DNA of 64,000 nt from Diacronema lutheri (GCA_019448385.1 JAGTXO010000003.1:806001-870000); one strand, 5' to 3'; counted from the stretch's first letter, positions 49,401 to 58,709 are shown. The notes: generated by a model from the letters alone, not told the origin. Made by a program: numbers and translations.

Positions 49401-50546
49401 TCACGAACAGGACGCGTTCTCCGACACACTCCGACGGCCGCAATTTGCGCCCGTGCCGGCGCGTCCGGCGATCGGTGGCGGCTCGGTTGCAAGGCATCCA
49501 ACCAAGTCGCTCGACACTGCGCCCGGCACCACGCGCGACGCCGCCAACCCAGCGGCGAGCTCAACGCCGCTGGCCGCGAGTGGCGGCAGGCCGGGGGGTG
49601 GCCGGGGCGCGGGCAAGCGGAAGCAGTGCGTGAACCAATCAGCGCGCTTGTCGACGAAGATACGCTCGCCCGCGCCGCGCCACGGCGCAACGAACGCGGC
49701 GGAGACGGAGAGCATAACGGCCAGCACGATCGGCTCCGCCGCCGTCGATCCCGGCAACGCCGCCGGCGCCGGCGTGGTGGGCACGAAGCGGGCGAAGACG
49801 GCTCGGGTCGCGCGCGACTCGGCGAGCGCGAACGCGCCGGGCGTGGCGAGCCACGCGCGGTTGGCGCGGGCAAAGCGCGCGGCCGTGCCCTGCCCGCTCG
49901 AGAAGCAGATTCGCCGCACCGTCGGGTGCGCGCGCACAAACGCGTCGACGTCGTTCGCGTGCTCGCTCGACCGGCAAATCTTGGGGTCCGTCGAGCCCTC
50001 GCGCTCCGCCTCGCAAAGCACGTCCCAGACGGCGTAGCCGGCGGAGGTGAGGCGGTGTACGGCCTCGGCGTACGGCAGCTCGGGCCCCGCGTGCAGCAAG
50101 TGCCGCGTGATGAAGCCGGGCACCGTCGTCGCGCGGCCTCGCGCGTCGGCCCAGCCGCCGGTCGGCGGCGCGCGCCGGTGGCCGAGCGCGTCGCCGACGA
50201 TCCACCAGAAGGCGTTCGACGGGGTGGCGTAGTATTCGCAGCGGTCGAGCGAGTTGACGCTCGGCAGCGTGCCAAGGATAAGCGTGTGCGGCGGCACACT
50301 CGCGTGCACGAGCGGCGGGAACGAGCGGCACAGGTCGACAGTCGACCTGCTCCTGCGCGACGCTGACGCGCGCAGCGGCACGCGGTTGGGTCCTGGCGGC
50401 GGAGACGAGACGCGCGAGTCAAGCAGCGTGCAGGATGGTGCCGCCTCCGCCGCCGGCCGCGCCGAGTAGGGGCGCACGTGCCACGCCTTGCCCACGAGCG
50501 CCGCAGCCGGATCAAGGTGTCCCGCCATCGCGGCGAGCAGCAGCAT
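49401..50546 (-). CDS. Hypoxanthine-DNA glycosylase-like (uracil-DNA glycosylase superfamily)
   Basis: The frame gives 381 residues from ATG 50546; a second ATG is six codons on. Sequence from about residue 90 matches the mug/HDG branch of the uracil-DNA glycosylase fold: TLILGTLPSVNSLDRCEYYATPSNAFWWIVG (motif 1, in the GTLPS...YYxxPxNxFW form typical of bacterial deoxyinosine glycosylases), YAVWDVLCEAEREGSTD, ANDVDAFVRAHPTVRRICFSSG, and a final FVPTTPAPA, matching the LPSTSPA block. These enzymes excise deaminated bases, mainly hypoxanthine, in repair. A putative leader of about 60 residues has no clear targeting signal. The C-terminal 110 residues are low-complexity apart from GERIFVDKRADWFTHCF. 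A 24-residue insert separates SNAFW and the next helix. It is divergent from the TrmA-like fusion, start codons 32 bp apart. Confidence 0.8.
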   Translation of the reverse strand: MLLLAAMAGHLDPAAALVGKAWHVRPYSARPAAEAAPSCTLLDSRVSSPPPGPNRVPLRASASRRSRSTVDLCRSFPPLVHASVPPHTLILGTLPSVNSLDRCEYYATPSNAFWWIVGDALGHRRAPPTGGWADARGRATTVPGFITRHLLHAGPELPYAEAVHRLTSAGYAVWDVLCEAEREGSTDPKICRSSEHANDVDAFVRAHPTVRRICFSSGQGTAARFARANRAWLATPGAFALAESRATRAVFARFVPTTPAPAALPGSTAAEPIVLAVMLSVSAAFVAPWRGAGERIFVDKRADWFTHCFRLPAPRPPPGLPPLAASGVELAAGLAASRVVPGAVSSDLVGCLATEPPPIAGRAGTGANCGRRSVSENASCS

Positions 50547-50578
50547 GGGCGCCTTGTCAGAGCTCGGAAGCCCAATCG
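50547..50578. promoter_or_regulatory. 32-bp divergent spacer
   Basis: Only 32 bp lie between the glycosylase ATG (minus) and the TrmA-like fusion ATG (plus). Any promoter must be shared or overlap coding sequence. Confidence 0.4.
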
Positions 50579-53179
50579 ATGAGCTCGGGCGCGGCGGCGG
50601 CCGCGGCGCTGCACGCGCTGCACGGCTGCGCGATCGAGCGGTCTGACCTCGGCGCGAGCTGCCGCAACAAGCTCGCCTTTGACCTGACGCCGCGCGCGTG
50701 CGCGTCGGATGCGAGCCTCGCGAGCGCCGAGCCCGCCGTGCGCGAGCTCGCGGCGCTGACGCTCGGCGCGGCGCGCGCGACGGGCCGACCAGAGCTGTGG
50801 CGCGAGGCGACGGTGCGCGCGTCGAGCGCCGGCGAGCTCCATCTCCGCCTGCTCGTCCGCCTGCCGTGCGCGAGCACGAGCCTCGATCCGTCCGACGCGG
50901 CCGGGGGGCGCTGGGCGGCCGAGCTCGATCAGCTCGTCGGCGTGGTGCGCAGTGCGCTCGGCACGCGTCTGGTGGCAATCAGCGTGCAGAGCGACGAGCA
51001 GCGGCTCTCGCGCCCGGCCAAGGGCGCGCCCGAGCTCTCGCTGCGCGCGCCCGCCGGTGCGTCGAGCGCGTGCCTACTCGAGCGCTCTCCGCTGAGCGGC
51101 GTCCGCCACCAACTTTCGCTCGATTCGATGGCGATGGTGCACAGCGCGCTCGGCACGTCGCTCAGCGCGGCAGTTGCCGAGCACGTGGCGCGCGCGGTTA
51201 CCGCCCTTCCCGCCGCCGAGCTCGTCGTCGTCGGGCGTGACGCGCTGCGCTTCGCATTCGGGCTCGCCCACCTCTGCTGCTCGTGCGCGCGGCGCAGCGC
51301 GGAGCACGCGCGCGGCAGCGACTGCGCGCGTGCGGCTGCCGGCGCGCCGGCGGCGCGCCGGTTCGTCGCAGTGCACGTCCTCACGCACTGCACGTCGGTC
51401 GCCGCCGACTTTGCGCGGACCGAGCGACGCCATCGCTCGCTCGCCGTGGCCGGCCGCGCGGCGCGCGCGTGCGCGCCAGGCCGAGCAGGCGGTGGCGGCT
51501 GGCGATCGCCGGGCGCGCCGGCGGCCGAGCCGAGCGCGTGCGAGGAGGAGTTCGAGGTGGTGCCGTGCGCGCGGCCGCGCGTGCAGCTTGTCAGCCGTCG
51601 GTGTGCCGACGACGCGCGCACGCCCGACACGCACACGCGTGGCGAGCCGCGCAACGTCGGCGTCGGCGTCGGCGCGCGCGCCGGTCGCGCGGTGGGCGCC
51701 CGCGGCGCGCACGCGACCGACGCCGCGCGCGAGGGCGCGCGCGACGATTATGCGCGCGCGCTCGCGCGGATCGCGGCGTGCGCGCGCGCCGCCGGGCGGT
51801 GCGTCGTCGTCGTCGCGACCGCCGGCCGGCAAGGCCTGGGCGGCGACACGTGCGCGACGCTCGCGAGCGCGCGCGCTGTGCGCGCCGTCGCGCACGTCAG
51901 CTGCTGCGAGCGGAGCGCCGCGTCCGACCTGGGTGCGCTCGTCGGCGCCGGCATGCGCCGCTTTGTGTGCGCGGCGAGTCGCCGGTACGACGCGCTGCCG
52001 GGCACGGGCTTTGTGAGCACCTTCGCGTGGCTCGAGCGTGCGTCTCTGCCGTCACTGCTCGTGTGCTGCGGCCCGCCCGCGACGGGCAAGTCGTCCGTCG
52101 CGCGCGTGCTCGGCGCGCTCATCGGCGCGCCGGGCGCGTCGCGTGCCGCGCAGCTGCTCGCGCTCGGCGCGGCCGGCCGCACGCGCAAGCCGTCGCCCGC
52201 GCTGAGCCTCGTCGCGCGCGCGTGCCGCGCCGCGCCGCGCGCTGCGTCGGCGCCAGCGCGCGCCGGCGCGCTCATCACCGACCGGCGCGTCGACGGGCGC
52301 GCGCCGCGCGCGAGCGCCGCGGCGGCGTGCGCGCCTGCGCCGCGCGCGCCGCGCACCTGCGCAAGCAACGTGTCGCCGCCCGCCGCGTTGCTGCTCGAGC
52401 GCGACGCGCTCTTTGTCGAGGAGCGGGCGCGGGCCGCGCCCGGCGGGTCGCGCGTGCCGCTGCGCGTGGCCAAGGCGCGCACGCACGCGCTGCTCGACGG
52501 CGCCGTTTCGGCGCGCGCGCTCGCCGCCGGTCGGTGTACGCTCATCGTTGATTCATGCCTCCTCACGCGCGCCGCGCGCCGGCACGTGTGGGCGGCGCGC
52601 GCGCCCGACGTGCTCGGCAGGCGCTGGCACCGCGCGGTGTGCGTTTCGTTCGGCCCGGGCGGCGACGGGCTCGCGCTCTCCGACCCATCGCGGCACGGCG
52701 CGCTGCTCGCACGGTGGGCGGCGGCGCGCGGGCGCGAGCACTCGACCTTCCCGGCGGGAGAGGAGCGCGCAGGCGCGCTCCTGCGTGCGTGCCTCGCCGC
52801 GTGGGAGGCGCCGCACGCCGCACGCCGCGCGTGCGGCGGCGTCGCCGCCTCCGAGCTTCACGATGGGGGCGACGGCGCGTTCGACGCCGTGCTCGTTGCC
52901 GACCCCGCTGCGCTGCGCCGGGTGCGCGCGGCCGCCGAGCCGCTCAACAGCCCCCGAGGGCACGCGCGCGGTGCGGCGGCACATGCCGACGCGCATCCGA
53001 TGGGCGACGGCGCGAGCCCGTGGGGCGCGTCGGCCGCCGCGCGGCGCGGCGCGCGCTCACCGCGCGCGGACGGCGTCGACTTGCGCGAGCGCGGCGCGGA
53101 GCCGGACGACGAGCAGCTCGACGCCGAGGCGCTCGCGCGCGTCACGGCGCGCGTGTGGCGCGCGCTCTACTGGGCCTAG
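50579..53179 (+). CDS. Degenerate TrmA-like methyltransferase fused to a P-loop kinase-like domain
   Basis: The single-exon product has 866 residues from ATG 50579. Residues about 25-210 follow the RNA m5U methyltransferase (TrmA/TRMT2) order: CRNKLAFDLTP (family YRNKxxF), and LLERSPLSGVRHQLSLDSMAMV (family GLRFRISPxxFFQVN). Residues about 420-470 resemble the catalytic part: VVVVATAGRQGLGGD, where DPPRxGL is expected, then AVAHVSCCERSAASDLGALV, keeping the catalytic-position cysteine. The SAM motif I is not recognisable (VVVGRDALRFAFGLA), so methylation is doubtful. Residues about 494-505 are a Walker A motif (CCGPPATGKSSVARV), and IVDSCLLTRAARRHVW and later blocks look like a small P-loop kinase of the KTI12/PSTK type. 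Function of the second half is inferred only. Long Ala/Arg-rich inserts occur at about 290-400 and 530-640. Confidence 0.6.
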   Translation: MSSGAAAAAALHALHGCAIERSDLGASCRNKLAFDLTPRACASDASLASAEPAVRELAALTLGAARATGRPELWREATVRASSAGELHLRLLVRLPCASTSLDPSDAAGGRWAAELDQLVGVVRSALGTRLVAISVQSDEQRLSRPAKGAPELSLRAPAGASSACLLERSPLSGVRHQLSLDSMAMVHSALGTSLSAAVAEHVARAVTALPAAELVVVGRDALRFAFGLAHLCCSCARRSAEHARGSDCARAAAGAPAARRFVAVHVLTHCTSVAADFARTERRHRSLAVAGRAARACAPGRAGGGGWRSPGAPAAEPSACEEEFEVVPCARPRVQLVSRRCADDARTPDTHTRGEPRNVGVGVGARAGRAVGARGAHATDAAREGARDDYARALARIAACARAAGRCVVVVATAGRQGLGGDTCATLASARAVRAVAHVSCCERSAASDLGALVGAGMRRFVCAASRRYDALPGTGFVSTFAWLERASLPSLLVCCGPPATGKSSVARVLGALIGAPGASRAAQLLALGAAGRTRKPSPALSLVARACRAAPRAASAPARAGALITDRRVDGRAPRASAAAACAPAPRAPRTCASNVSPPAALLLERDALFVEERARAAPGGSRVPLRVAKARTHALLDGAVSARALAAGRCTLIVDSCLLTRAARRHVWAARAPDVLGRRWHRAVCVSFGPGGDGLALSDPSRHGALLARWAAARGREHSTFPAGEERAGALLRACLAAWEAPHAARRACGGVAASELHDGGDGAFDAVLVADPAALRRVRAAAEPLNSPRGHARGAAAHADAHPMGDGASPWGASAAARRGARSPRADGVDLRERGAEPDDEQLDAEALARVTARVWRALYWA

Positions 53180-53473
53180 GTAGAAAGAATGGAAAAAAAA
53201 ACGACGACTCTTCTTCTTGTATCGTCCGGGCGCCTTGGTCTTGCCCCCGTCGTGGGTGACCTTGATTCTCCTTGCCACCCCCAATCTCGCAGCCTGGGCG
53301 ACAGCGGCGAGCCCGTTGGGGTGAAGGGGACGCGCTTTCCCAGCGGGCTCGTTGGGATGCCTTGCATGTGCCAAACTCTTTTTTATTTCCCTCTCCTTTG
53401 AAACCTTGCTGCGAACGACTTACTTAGTTCATGTTGCCCTGTTCTGTTTGGTGAGGGGGGGTCAGTGGCGCGG
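53180..53473. other. Intergenic region with lower GC
   Basis: This 294-bp gap is distinctly richer in A and T than its surroundings, with an A9 run near 53195 and T-rich stretches near 53380-53450. It probably carries the 3' UTR of the fusion gene and the promoter of the next. No RNA gene was recognised. Confidence 0.45.
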
Positions 53474-56080
53474 ATGGCCGCAGGGCTGGACGTCGCTGGC
53501 GCGCCGGCGGTGCACAGCGAGCCAGCGAGCCAGCCGCCGACGCTCCGCGCGCGCAGCGTGGTATGGCCGACGGACTTGCCCGACCCGTTCGGGCACGGGC
53601 TGGGACCAAACGCCGAGCGGATCCGCGAGCGCATCGCGGCAGTGCGGCGCGAGGGGCACCGCCGGCGCCTGCGCGTGCAGCTGCCCGCGCTGTGCGTCGG
53701 CTGCGTGTGCGCGGTCGGCGCGGTGGTCATCGTCGTTACTCAGGCGCGGTGGTGGCTCTACGGCTTCACGAGCCTGCACATGGCGCCCTTCTTCGTGCTG
53801 CTCAGCCTGATGCCGACCGACATCACGGCGCTTCGGGCGTACCTCGCGTTCGCGGGCGCCGTGATCCTCTTTGCGCTGTGGTGGCTGTGCGTGAACGTCC
53901 TCCAGCCGTCGCGCGCGCGCCTCCTTGCCGCCGAAATGCGCTCGGGCAGTGGCGGCCGCGCGCTCGGCGCCTGCTCCCTGTTCGTCATCGCCGCCGCGAC
54001 AATGCTCGCGCTCGCGCGCGTCGCGATGCTCCTTGCCGACACGTTCGTGAGCAGGCGCTCGGCCGCGGTTGCGCTCGTCCGCGCGTGGCGTTTTGTAAGC
54101 ATTGTGCAGATTGTCTTTGGCATCGTTTACAGCCTCGTCTTCCTCGCGATCGCGCTCGACCATGAGGCGAACGCGTCCTTTTTTCGGCGGATGACGCTGC
54201 GACACATCTTCATCGCCGACGGGATGGTGGCATTGTGCACACTCACGCTCGGCCTGCTGGGCCTGTGGCCGCCGCTGCGCAGCAAGGTGCATGACCTGCT
54301 TTCGCGCACCGGCGAGGGCGTCTCAGCGGCCGCCGGCATCGCCGAGCTGCTCGGCGGCGGATCCGCCGACGAGCTGCTCGCGCACTCGCGCACGAGGTTC
54401 CGTGCTGTCCGCGCCGATCGCCTCCGACTCGAGCACATGGCGCTCGCGCCACACACGGCGCGGCGGGCGCAGCGCTCGTCGCCCATGTTTCGCGGCGCAA
54501 TACTGCAGACGGCGACGGCGCTCCTCAGCCCCAACAGGGGCCGCGCACACTTCGGCGGCCACGTCGCGCGCGAACGCCGCGCGACAGAGGGCGCTCGTGG
54601 GCGCCGATGGCCGCGCGAGCATCGTGCGGCCGAAGGCCTTCCGGAAGGTTGGTCGCCGCGCGAGCCTCCGACGCCTGAGAATGCTCGCGAACGACGCTTG
54701 AATCGGGCGCGCGTGCTGAGTGGGCCTGCCATGTTGCGCGCTGCGCCGTCGGTTTGGCCCGAGGCATCGGCCGAGGCGTGCGATGATCACGACGACGCGG
54801 CGGCGCGCCGGAGCGGCAAACGCGACGACGGTGGCGCGCAGCCGTCGGCTGGCTTGACCAACGCCGTCGACGAGGCGTACGCGCTCTCCGAACCGGCGAC
54901 GCTCGGCGAGGTCGACGCCTTCCTCAGTCACAGGTATCTTGCTGCGTGCTGCGCGCTCCTTCTTCCCCCTCCTTGCGCGCCCTCGCGCGCGCGCGGCGTG
55001 CGAGCGGCGCGCCGGCAGCGCGCCTGCATGCGCGCGCCGAGCGCCGCTGATATTCGTGCGCCGCCGCCGGTGACGCCGCGCCACGCGCGCAGCTGGCACG
55101 ATGCGGCCGCCGACAAGTTTGCGGCGCTTCAGGCATGGCGCGCGCTCTTCAAGGCGGAGAACGGCCGGGAGCCGCTCTGCTGGTGCGACACGCGCGCCGC
55201 GCACCGCGCGCGCGCACGCACCGCATCATGGTTCGGCGCACGCTCCGTGCGCGCGCGCGCTGTGCACGCATGCTCACCGCGCCACCTTCCGTGAACTTGT
55301 AGGTACGATCGGTGCTGCATCGACCAGACCGACATTGCTCAAGAGCTGACGTCGCTGCCCATATACCTGGGCGGGTGCAACACGCTCGTCGCGCTCGCCG
55401 GCCCGACATTTTTGCAGAGGTTATGGTGGTGCGCGCCTCGCTCGCGCGCGTGCGCGAGCCGTGTCGCGCGCAACGCGGCGCGACCCTCTGCTCACACACT
55501 TTGCAACGAGACTGCCCTGGGCCGGCCCGGGCGTCCTTTTGCGCGTGCTGCCGGCCACTGCCAGCGTGATCGAGCTGCACATCTTCTTCCAGATGCACGG
55601 CAGCCCGCACGCGGCCAACAGCATCCACATCCAGCCCGTCGGCGACGTGACCGCCGCCTTCGCCGCGAACGACTCGTTCGACGTCCGCACGGCGCATGCG
55701 AGTGACCCTCGCGACGCTGTCCGCCTTCTCAGCGTGATCGAGGGGCACCCTGGCGGCGCCGAGCCGTTCAATGAGTGGGTTCGCTCGGTGATGCGCCAGC
55801 CGCTTCGCGCGCCCGACCTGCGCTCCAACTTCAGCGTCCGTTCCTCGCGCGCCGTGCGCTCGCCGGTCGCCCCGTCACGCAGCTTGCCCGTGGACCCAAC
55901 TAGGAGGCACAGCTCGCGGGATGTGCTCGTGCACGCGGCCAAGAGGGCCCTCTCGGCGCGTTGGCAGATTGCTGGCAATCCCGCCGCAGACGCCTCAAAG
56001 CGCTCGATTGCGCAAACGTCCGGCTCTGAAGCCGGGGCCGAGCCGCCCATCGGAGCCGCCGTTACAAGGCGCTTCCCATT
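53474..56080 (+). CDS. Multi-spanning membrane protein with TIR/HET-like domain; 3' end uncertain
   Basis: Exons 53474-54933, 55093-55182, 55303-55428 and from 55565 on. GT-AG introns are 159, 120 and 136 nt and join FLSH/SWHD, LCW/YDRCCIDQ and LW/CVIEL in phase. The first 280 residues hold about six hydrophobic helices (ALCVGCVCAVGAVVIVV, AYLAFAGAVILFALWW, ACSLFVIAAATMLALA, IVFGIVYSLVFLAIAL, DGMVALCTLTLGLLGLW). A disordered basic region leads to the C-terminal domain VDAFLSHSWHD...LQAWRALF...REPLCWYD..CIDQTDIAQELTSLPIYLGGC..LVALAGPTFLQRLWCVIELHIFF. FLSHSxxD is a TIR-like opening, while W-D-x-CIDQ and RLWCV-EL recall HET and related protist effector domains. The last exon stays open past 56080 into the antisense of the next gene, so the true stop, possibly after another intron, was not found. 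Confidence 0.7.
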
Positions 56081-57718
56081 TCACCCGCCTGAATGCTCCG
56101 CGTCAGAGCCGGACGCAGAGCCGGACGCAGAGCCAGATGCAAAGCCGGACGCCGGCGAGCGCGAAGCGGGCAGTGCGCGGTCAAACCGCCGACGCACCGT
56201 CGCCGTCGGTCGGGCGGCGGTGCGCGCGCCTGTGGGCACTCGTTCACGCACCTTTTCACGGCCGCCGCGACCGGGCAGCGTGAAGTGCGGCTTCGCCGCC
56301 AGCTCGAGCGCCGAGCTGATGCCGTCGCGCAGCGCCGCGACGGCCGCCGCGGCGCGCGCAACGTCCGCGCGCTTCTCGAGCAGCGCTGCGCCCGCCGAGC
56401 CGAGGTCGTCGGCCGACGGCGCGCGTGCGGCGCCGGCCTCGCTGATGGCGCGCAGCCGGCGCTCCGCGCTCGTGAGCAGACGCGCGCACACCACCTCCTC
56501 CGCGTCGAGCGCGCGCGCGCGCGCAGCGGCTAGCGCCGGCGCGCGGAGCGCGCCGGCGTGCGCGTCGCACAGGGCGACGTACCGCTGCAACCTGCGCAGC
56601 TGCTGCTCCTCGCCGTGCGCCGCGACGCTCAGCTCCTGCAGCCGGCTCACCTCGGCGCGCAAGTCCGCGTCGACAAGCACCGCCTGCGCGCGCGCATCGA
56701 GCGCGCGCTCTGCGCCTGCGCCGCGCGCCGCGGCGGTCGGCCGCGCGCTCGCTGCGGCGAGCAGGGCGCGGCACTGTTCGGCGCGCGTCTGGAGCCGGCG
56801 GACGCGCCGCGCCTTGGCCGCATCGCGCAGCGCGCCTGCGCGCTCAATCGCCACCTGCGCCGCGACACGCAGCTCGTCCACCGAGCCGGCGGCCGCGCTG
56901 AGCAACGGGAGCGCAAGCTCGAGCAGCCGTACGGGCGCGGCCGCCTCCGCCGCCGACCGCTCGAGCGCCGCGGCGGCGAGCTCGCGCGCGGTGCGCAGCG
57001 CGGCGCGGTCCTCGGCCCACGCGCGCGCGCGCGCGCGCGCGACGCTGCGCTCGAGCCCGCCCACCTCGGCGCGCACCTCGGCCGCGCGCTCGCGCAGCGC
57101 GCCGAGCGCGTACGACGCGAAGTGCGCTCGGTGCACAAGGTCGGCGTCGCCCGCCGCGCGCGCGGGCTCGGCGGCGCGCGCGGGCACGGCGCGCGCGCGC
57201 GTCGGGCTGTCGATGCGTCCGCCGTCGCCCGCGCCCGCGCCCGCGCGCGCGGCGAGGTCGCGCACTGTGGCGAGCTGCGCGCGCAGGCCTCGCGTCGCGC
57301 GGCCGGCGCCGACCGCGACGAGGCTCTCCTCAAGCGCGACGTGGAGCGTGGCGATCTCGGCGGCGGCGCGGCGGCGCGTCTCGTGAAAGCATGCGCTCTC
57401 GTGCGCCAATCCGCGCGCCTCGATCTGCTTGAGCTCGAGCGCCTCGCGCAGCTCGGCGTGCTCGGCGCGCGCGCGCACGAGCGCCTCGTGCCGCGCGAGC
57501 AGCGCGTCCTCGAGGTCGCGCCTCGCGGCGGACGCATGCCCAGGCTCGTGGCTGTCAAGGCTGCGGAGTGCCGCGTCAAGCACGCGGTTCTCCGCCTCCC
57601 ACGTCGCCACCTCCTCCTCGAGGCGCCGGATCCAGCCGACGAGCTCGGTGGGCGGCTCCTCCGCCGGCATCGCTCCGCAGGAGCCAAACCCCCGGCCTGC
57701 CGGCTCCTCCGCCGGCAT
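56081..57718 (-). CDS. Coiled-coil protein, function unknown
   Basis: The frame from ATG 57718 gives 545 residues; an equivalent ATG 48 nt later (57670) results from a local duplication, so either could be used. From WIRRLEEEVATWEAENRVL onward almost the whole protein is Ala/Glu/Arg/Leu helix with heptad spacing, interrupted by a Gly-rich turn near residue 175. The last 60 residues are basic, then a repeated acidic/small stretch (SGSASGSASGSD). No enzymatic motif is present. Its 3' end meets the open end of the TIR/HET-like gene, and both strands are open across this interval, so part of the neighbour's 3' model is antisense to this gene. Confidence 0.65.
   Translation of the reverse strand: MPAEEPAGRGFGSCGAMPAEEPPTELVGWIRRLEEEVATWEAENRVLDAALRSLDSHEPGHASAARRDLEDALLARHEALVRARAEHAELREALELKQIEARGLAHESACFHETRRRAAAEIATLHVALEESLVAVGAGRATRGLRAQLATVRDLAARAGAGAGDGGRIDSPTRARAVPARAAEPARAAGDADLVHRAHFASYALGALRERAAEVRAEVGGLERSVARARARAWAEDRAALRTARELAAAALERSAAEAAAPVRLLELALPLLSAAAGSVDELRVAAQVAIERAGALRDAAKARRVRRLQTRAEQCRALLAAASARPTAAARGAGAERALDARAQAVLVDADLRAEVSRLQELSVAAHGEEQQLRRLQRYVALCDAHAGALRAPALAAARARALDAEEVVCARLLTSAERRLRAISEAGAARAPSADDLGSAGAALLEKRADVARAAAAVAALRDGISSALELAAKPHFTLPGRGGREKVRERVPTGARTAARPTATVRRRFDRALPASRSPASGFASGSASGSASGSDAEHSGG
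56100..56152. repeat. 12-bp repeat, four units
   Basis: Units near GAGCCGGACGCA repeat about four times. They code (GSAS)-type residues at the C terminus of the coiled-coil gene on the minus strand and an EPDA repeat on the plus strand. Confidence 0.75.
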
Positions 57719-57726
57719 CGCTCCGC
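57653..57726. repeat. 26-bp direct repeat, 48 bp apart
   Basis: The same 26 bases occur at 57653-57678 and 57701-57726. The distance is 48 bp, a multiple of three, so the duplication doubles the start region of the minus-strand coiled-coil gene (two MPAEEP peptides) without changing frame. Confidence 0.9.
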
Positions 57727-57776
57727 GAGCGCAGGAGCCCGTGTTCAAACCTGCGCATGGGCGGGAGGCTGGGGGC

Positions 57777-58679
57777 ATGGAACTGCTCGAGCTCGGCCTC
57801 GCTCGCGCGCGGGGCAAGCGGCCTCGCGACGGCGTTGACCAGCTCGGCAGGCTCGTGGCGCTGTGCGAGGCCACATTCGGTGAGCCTTCGCTCGAAGTCG
57901 TGGCCGCGCGCCACCACCTCGCGCTCGCGCACGTCTGGGCGGGCGACGCGGCGGCCGCGTCCGAGCTGCTGCAAGCCGCGATCAGCTCCTACTACCGGCA
58001 CGCGATGCAGCACGGCAGCCTGCTCGCCTCAATGCACGTCGCGCTTGGCGCTGCGCTGCACGCGCAGGGCCGCCTCGACGCCGCCGAGGAGAGCTACCTC
58101 CACGCGATCGACATCGTGCACGAGTACCTCGGGCGCGACGACCCCGCGGCGTCGAGCGCGCACGCAAACCTCGGCCTTCTCCGTCTCGACGCTGGTCGGC
58201 TCGACCAAGCTGAAATCGACTTCACACGCGCCCTCCGCCTCGCCCAGTGCGTGCTCGGCGTCCGCTCGCTCAAGCTCGCCAGCCTGCACCGCTGCCTCGG
58301 CGACTGCCACGCGCGACGCTCGAGGTGGGAGGACGCGCTCCGCTCGCGCGCGCAGGCGCTCGACATCTTCGAGCGGCAGTGCGGCAGCACGCACATGCAG
58401 ACTGTGCACGCCCGCCTTGACGTCGCGCACGCGCACATGCGCCTCAGCGACGCGGCGCGCGCGATCGGCCAGCTGCGCAAGGCGCGCGCCGCGGCTGCGG
58501 CCGACGACGGCGACTCGGACGTGCTCGTGCGCACGAGCCGGTTGCTCGCGTGCGCGCACGTGGCGCTCGGCCAGTACGCGGACGCGCGCGCCGAGCTGCG
58601 CTCGGCCGCAGCGGCCGACGCGGAGGCCGCGAGCATGCTCGAGGCGGTCGACGTGCTCGCCGCCGCCAGTAGATACTAA
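57777..58679 (+). CDS. TPR-repeat protein
   Basis: ATG 57777 gives 300 residues. The protein is a run of about six helical hairpins with TPR spacing (small residue-large residue pattern): GSLLASMHVALGAALHAQGRLDAAEESYLHAIDI, SSAHANLGLLRLDAGRLDQAEIDFTRAL and SLHRCLGDCHARRSRWEDALRSRAQAL are the clearest. The form with long helices and YLGRDDP-like turns is that of kinesin-light-chain/NPH-type TPR arrays. Such arrays bind protein partners; no partner or catalytic domain is present here. It is divergent from the coiled-coil gene, about 58 bp from the upstream ATG, and followed by a G15 run and the WD40-like gene. Confidence 0.82.
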   Translation: MELLELGLARARGKRPRDGVDQLGRLVALCEATFGEPSLEVVAARHHLALAHVWAGDAAAASELLQAAISSYYRHAMQHGSLLASMHVALGAALHAQGRLDAAEESYLHAIDIVHEYLGRDDPAASSAHANLGLLRLDAGRLDQAEIDFTRALRLAQCVLGVRSLKLASLHRCLGDCHARRSRWEDALRSRAQALDIFERQCGSTHMQTVHARLDVAHAHMRLSDAARAIGQLRKARAAAAADDGDSDVLVRTSRLLACAHVALGQYADARAELRSAAAADAEAASMLEAVDVLAAASRY

Positions 58680-58694
58680 CGAGGCTCACAGGGA

Positions 58695-58709
58695 GGGGGG
58701 GGGGGGGGG
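58695..58709. repeat. G15 homopolymer
   Basis: Fifteen G in a row lie 16 nt after the TPR stop codon, in the spacer before the WD40-like gene. Confidence 0.85.

Noticed and set aside
53057-53374. Minus-strand frame with KVTHDGGKTKAPGRYKKKSRR
   Set aside because: The basic stretch looks protein-like, but it is short, overlaps the 3' end of the TrmA-like gene and has no domain. I keep it only as a note.
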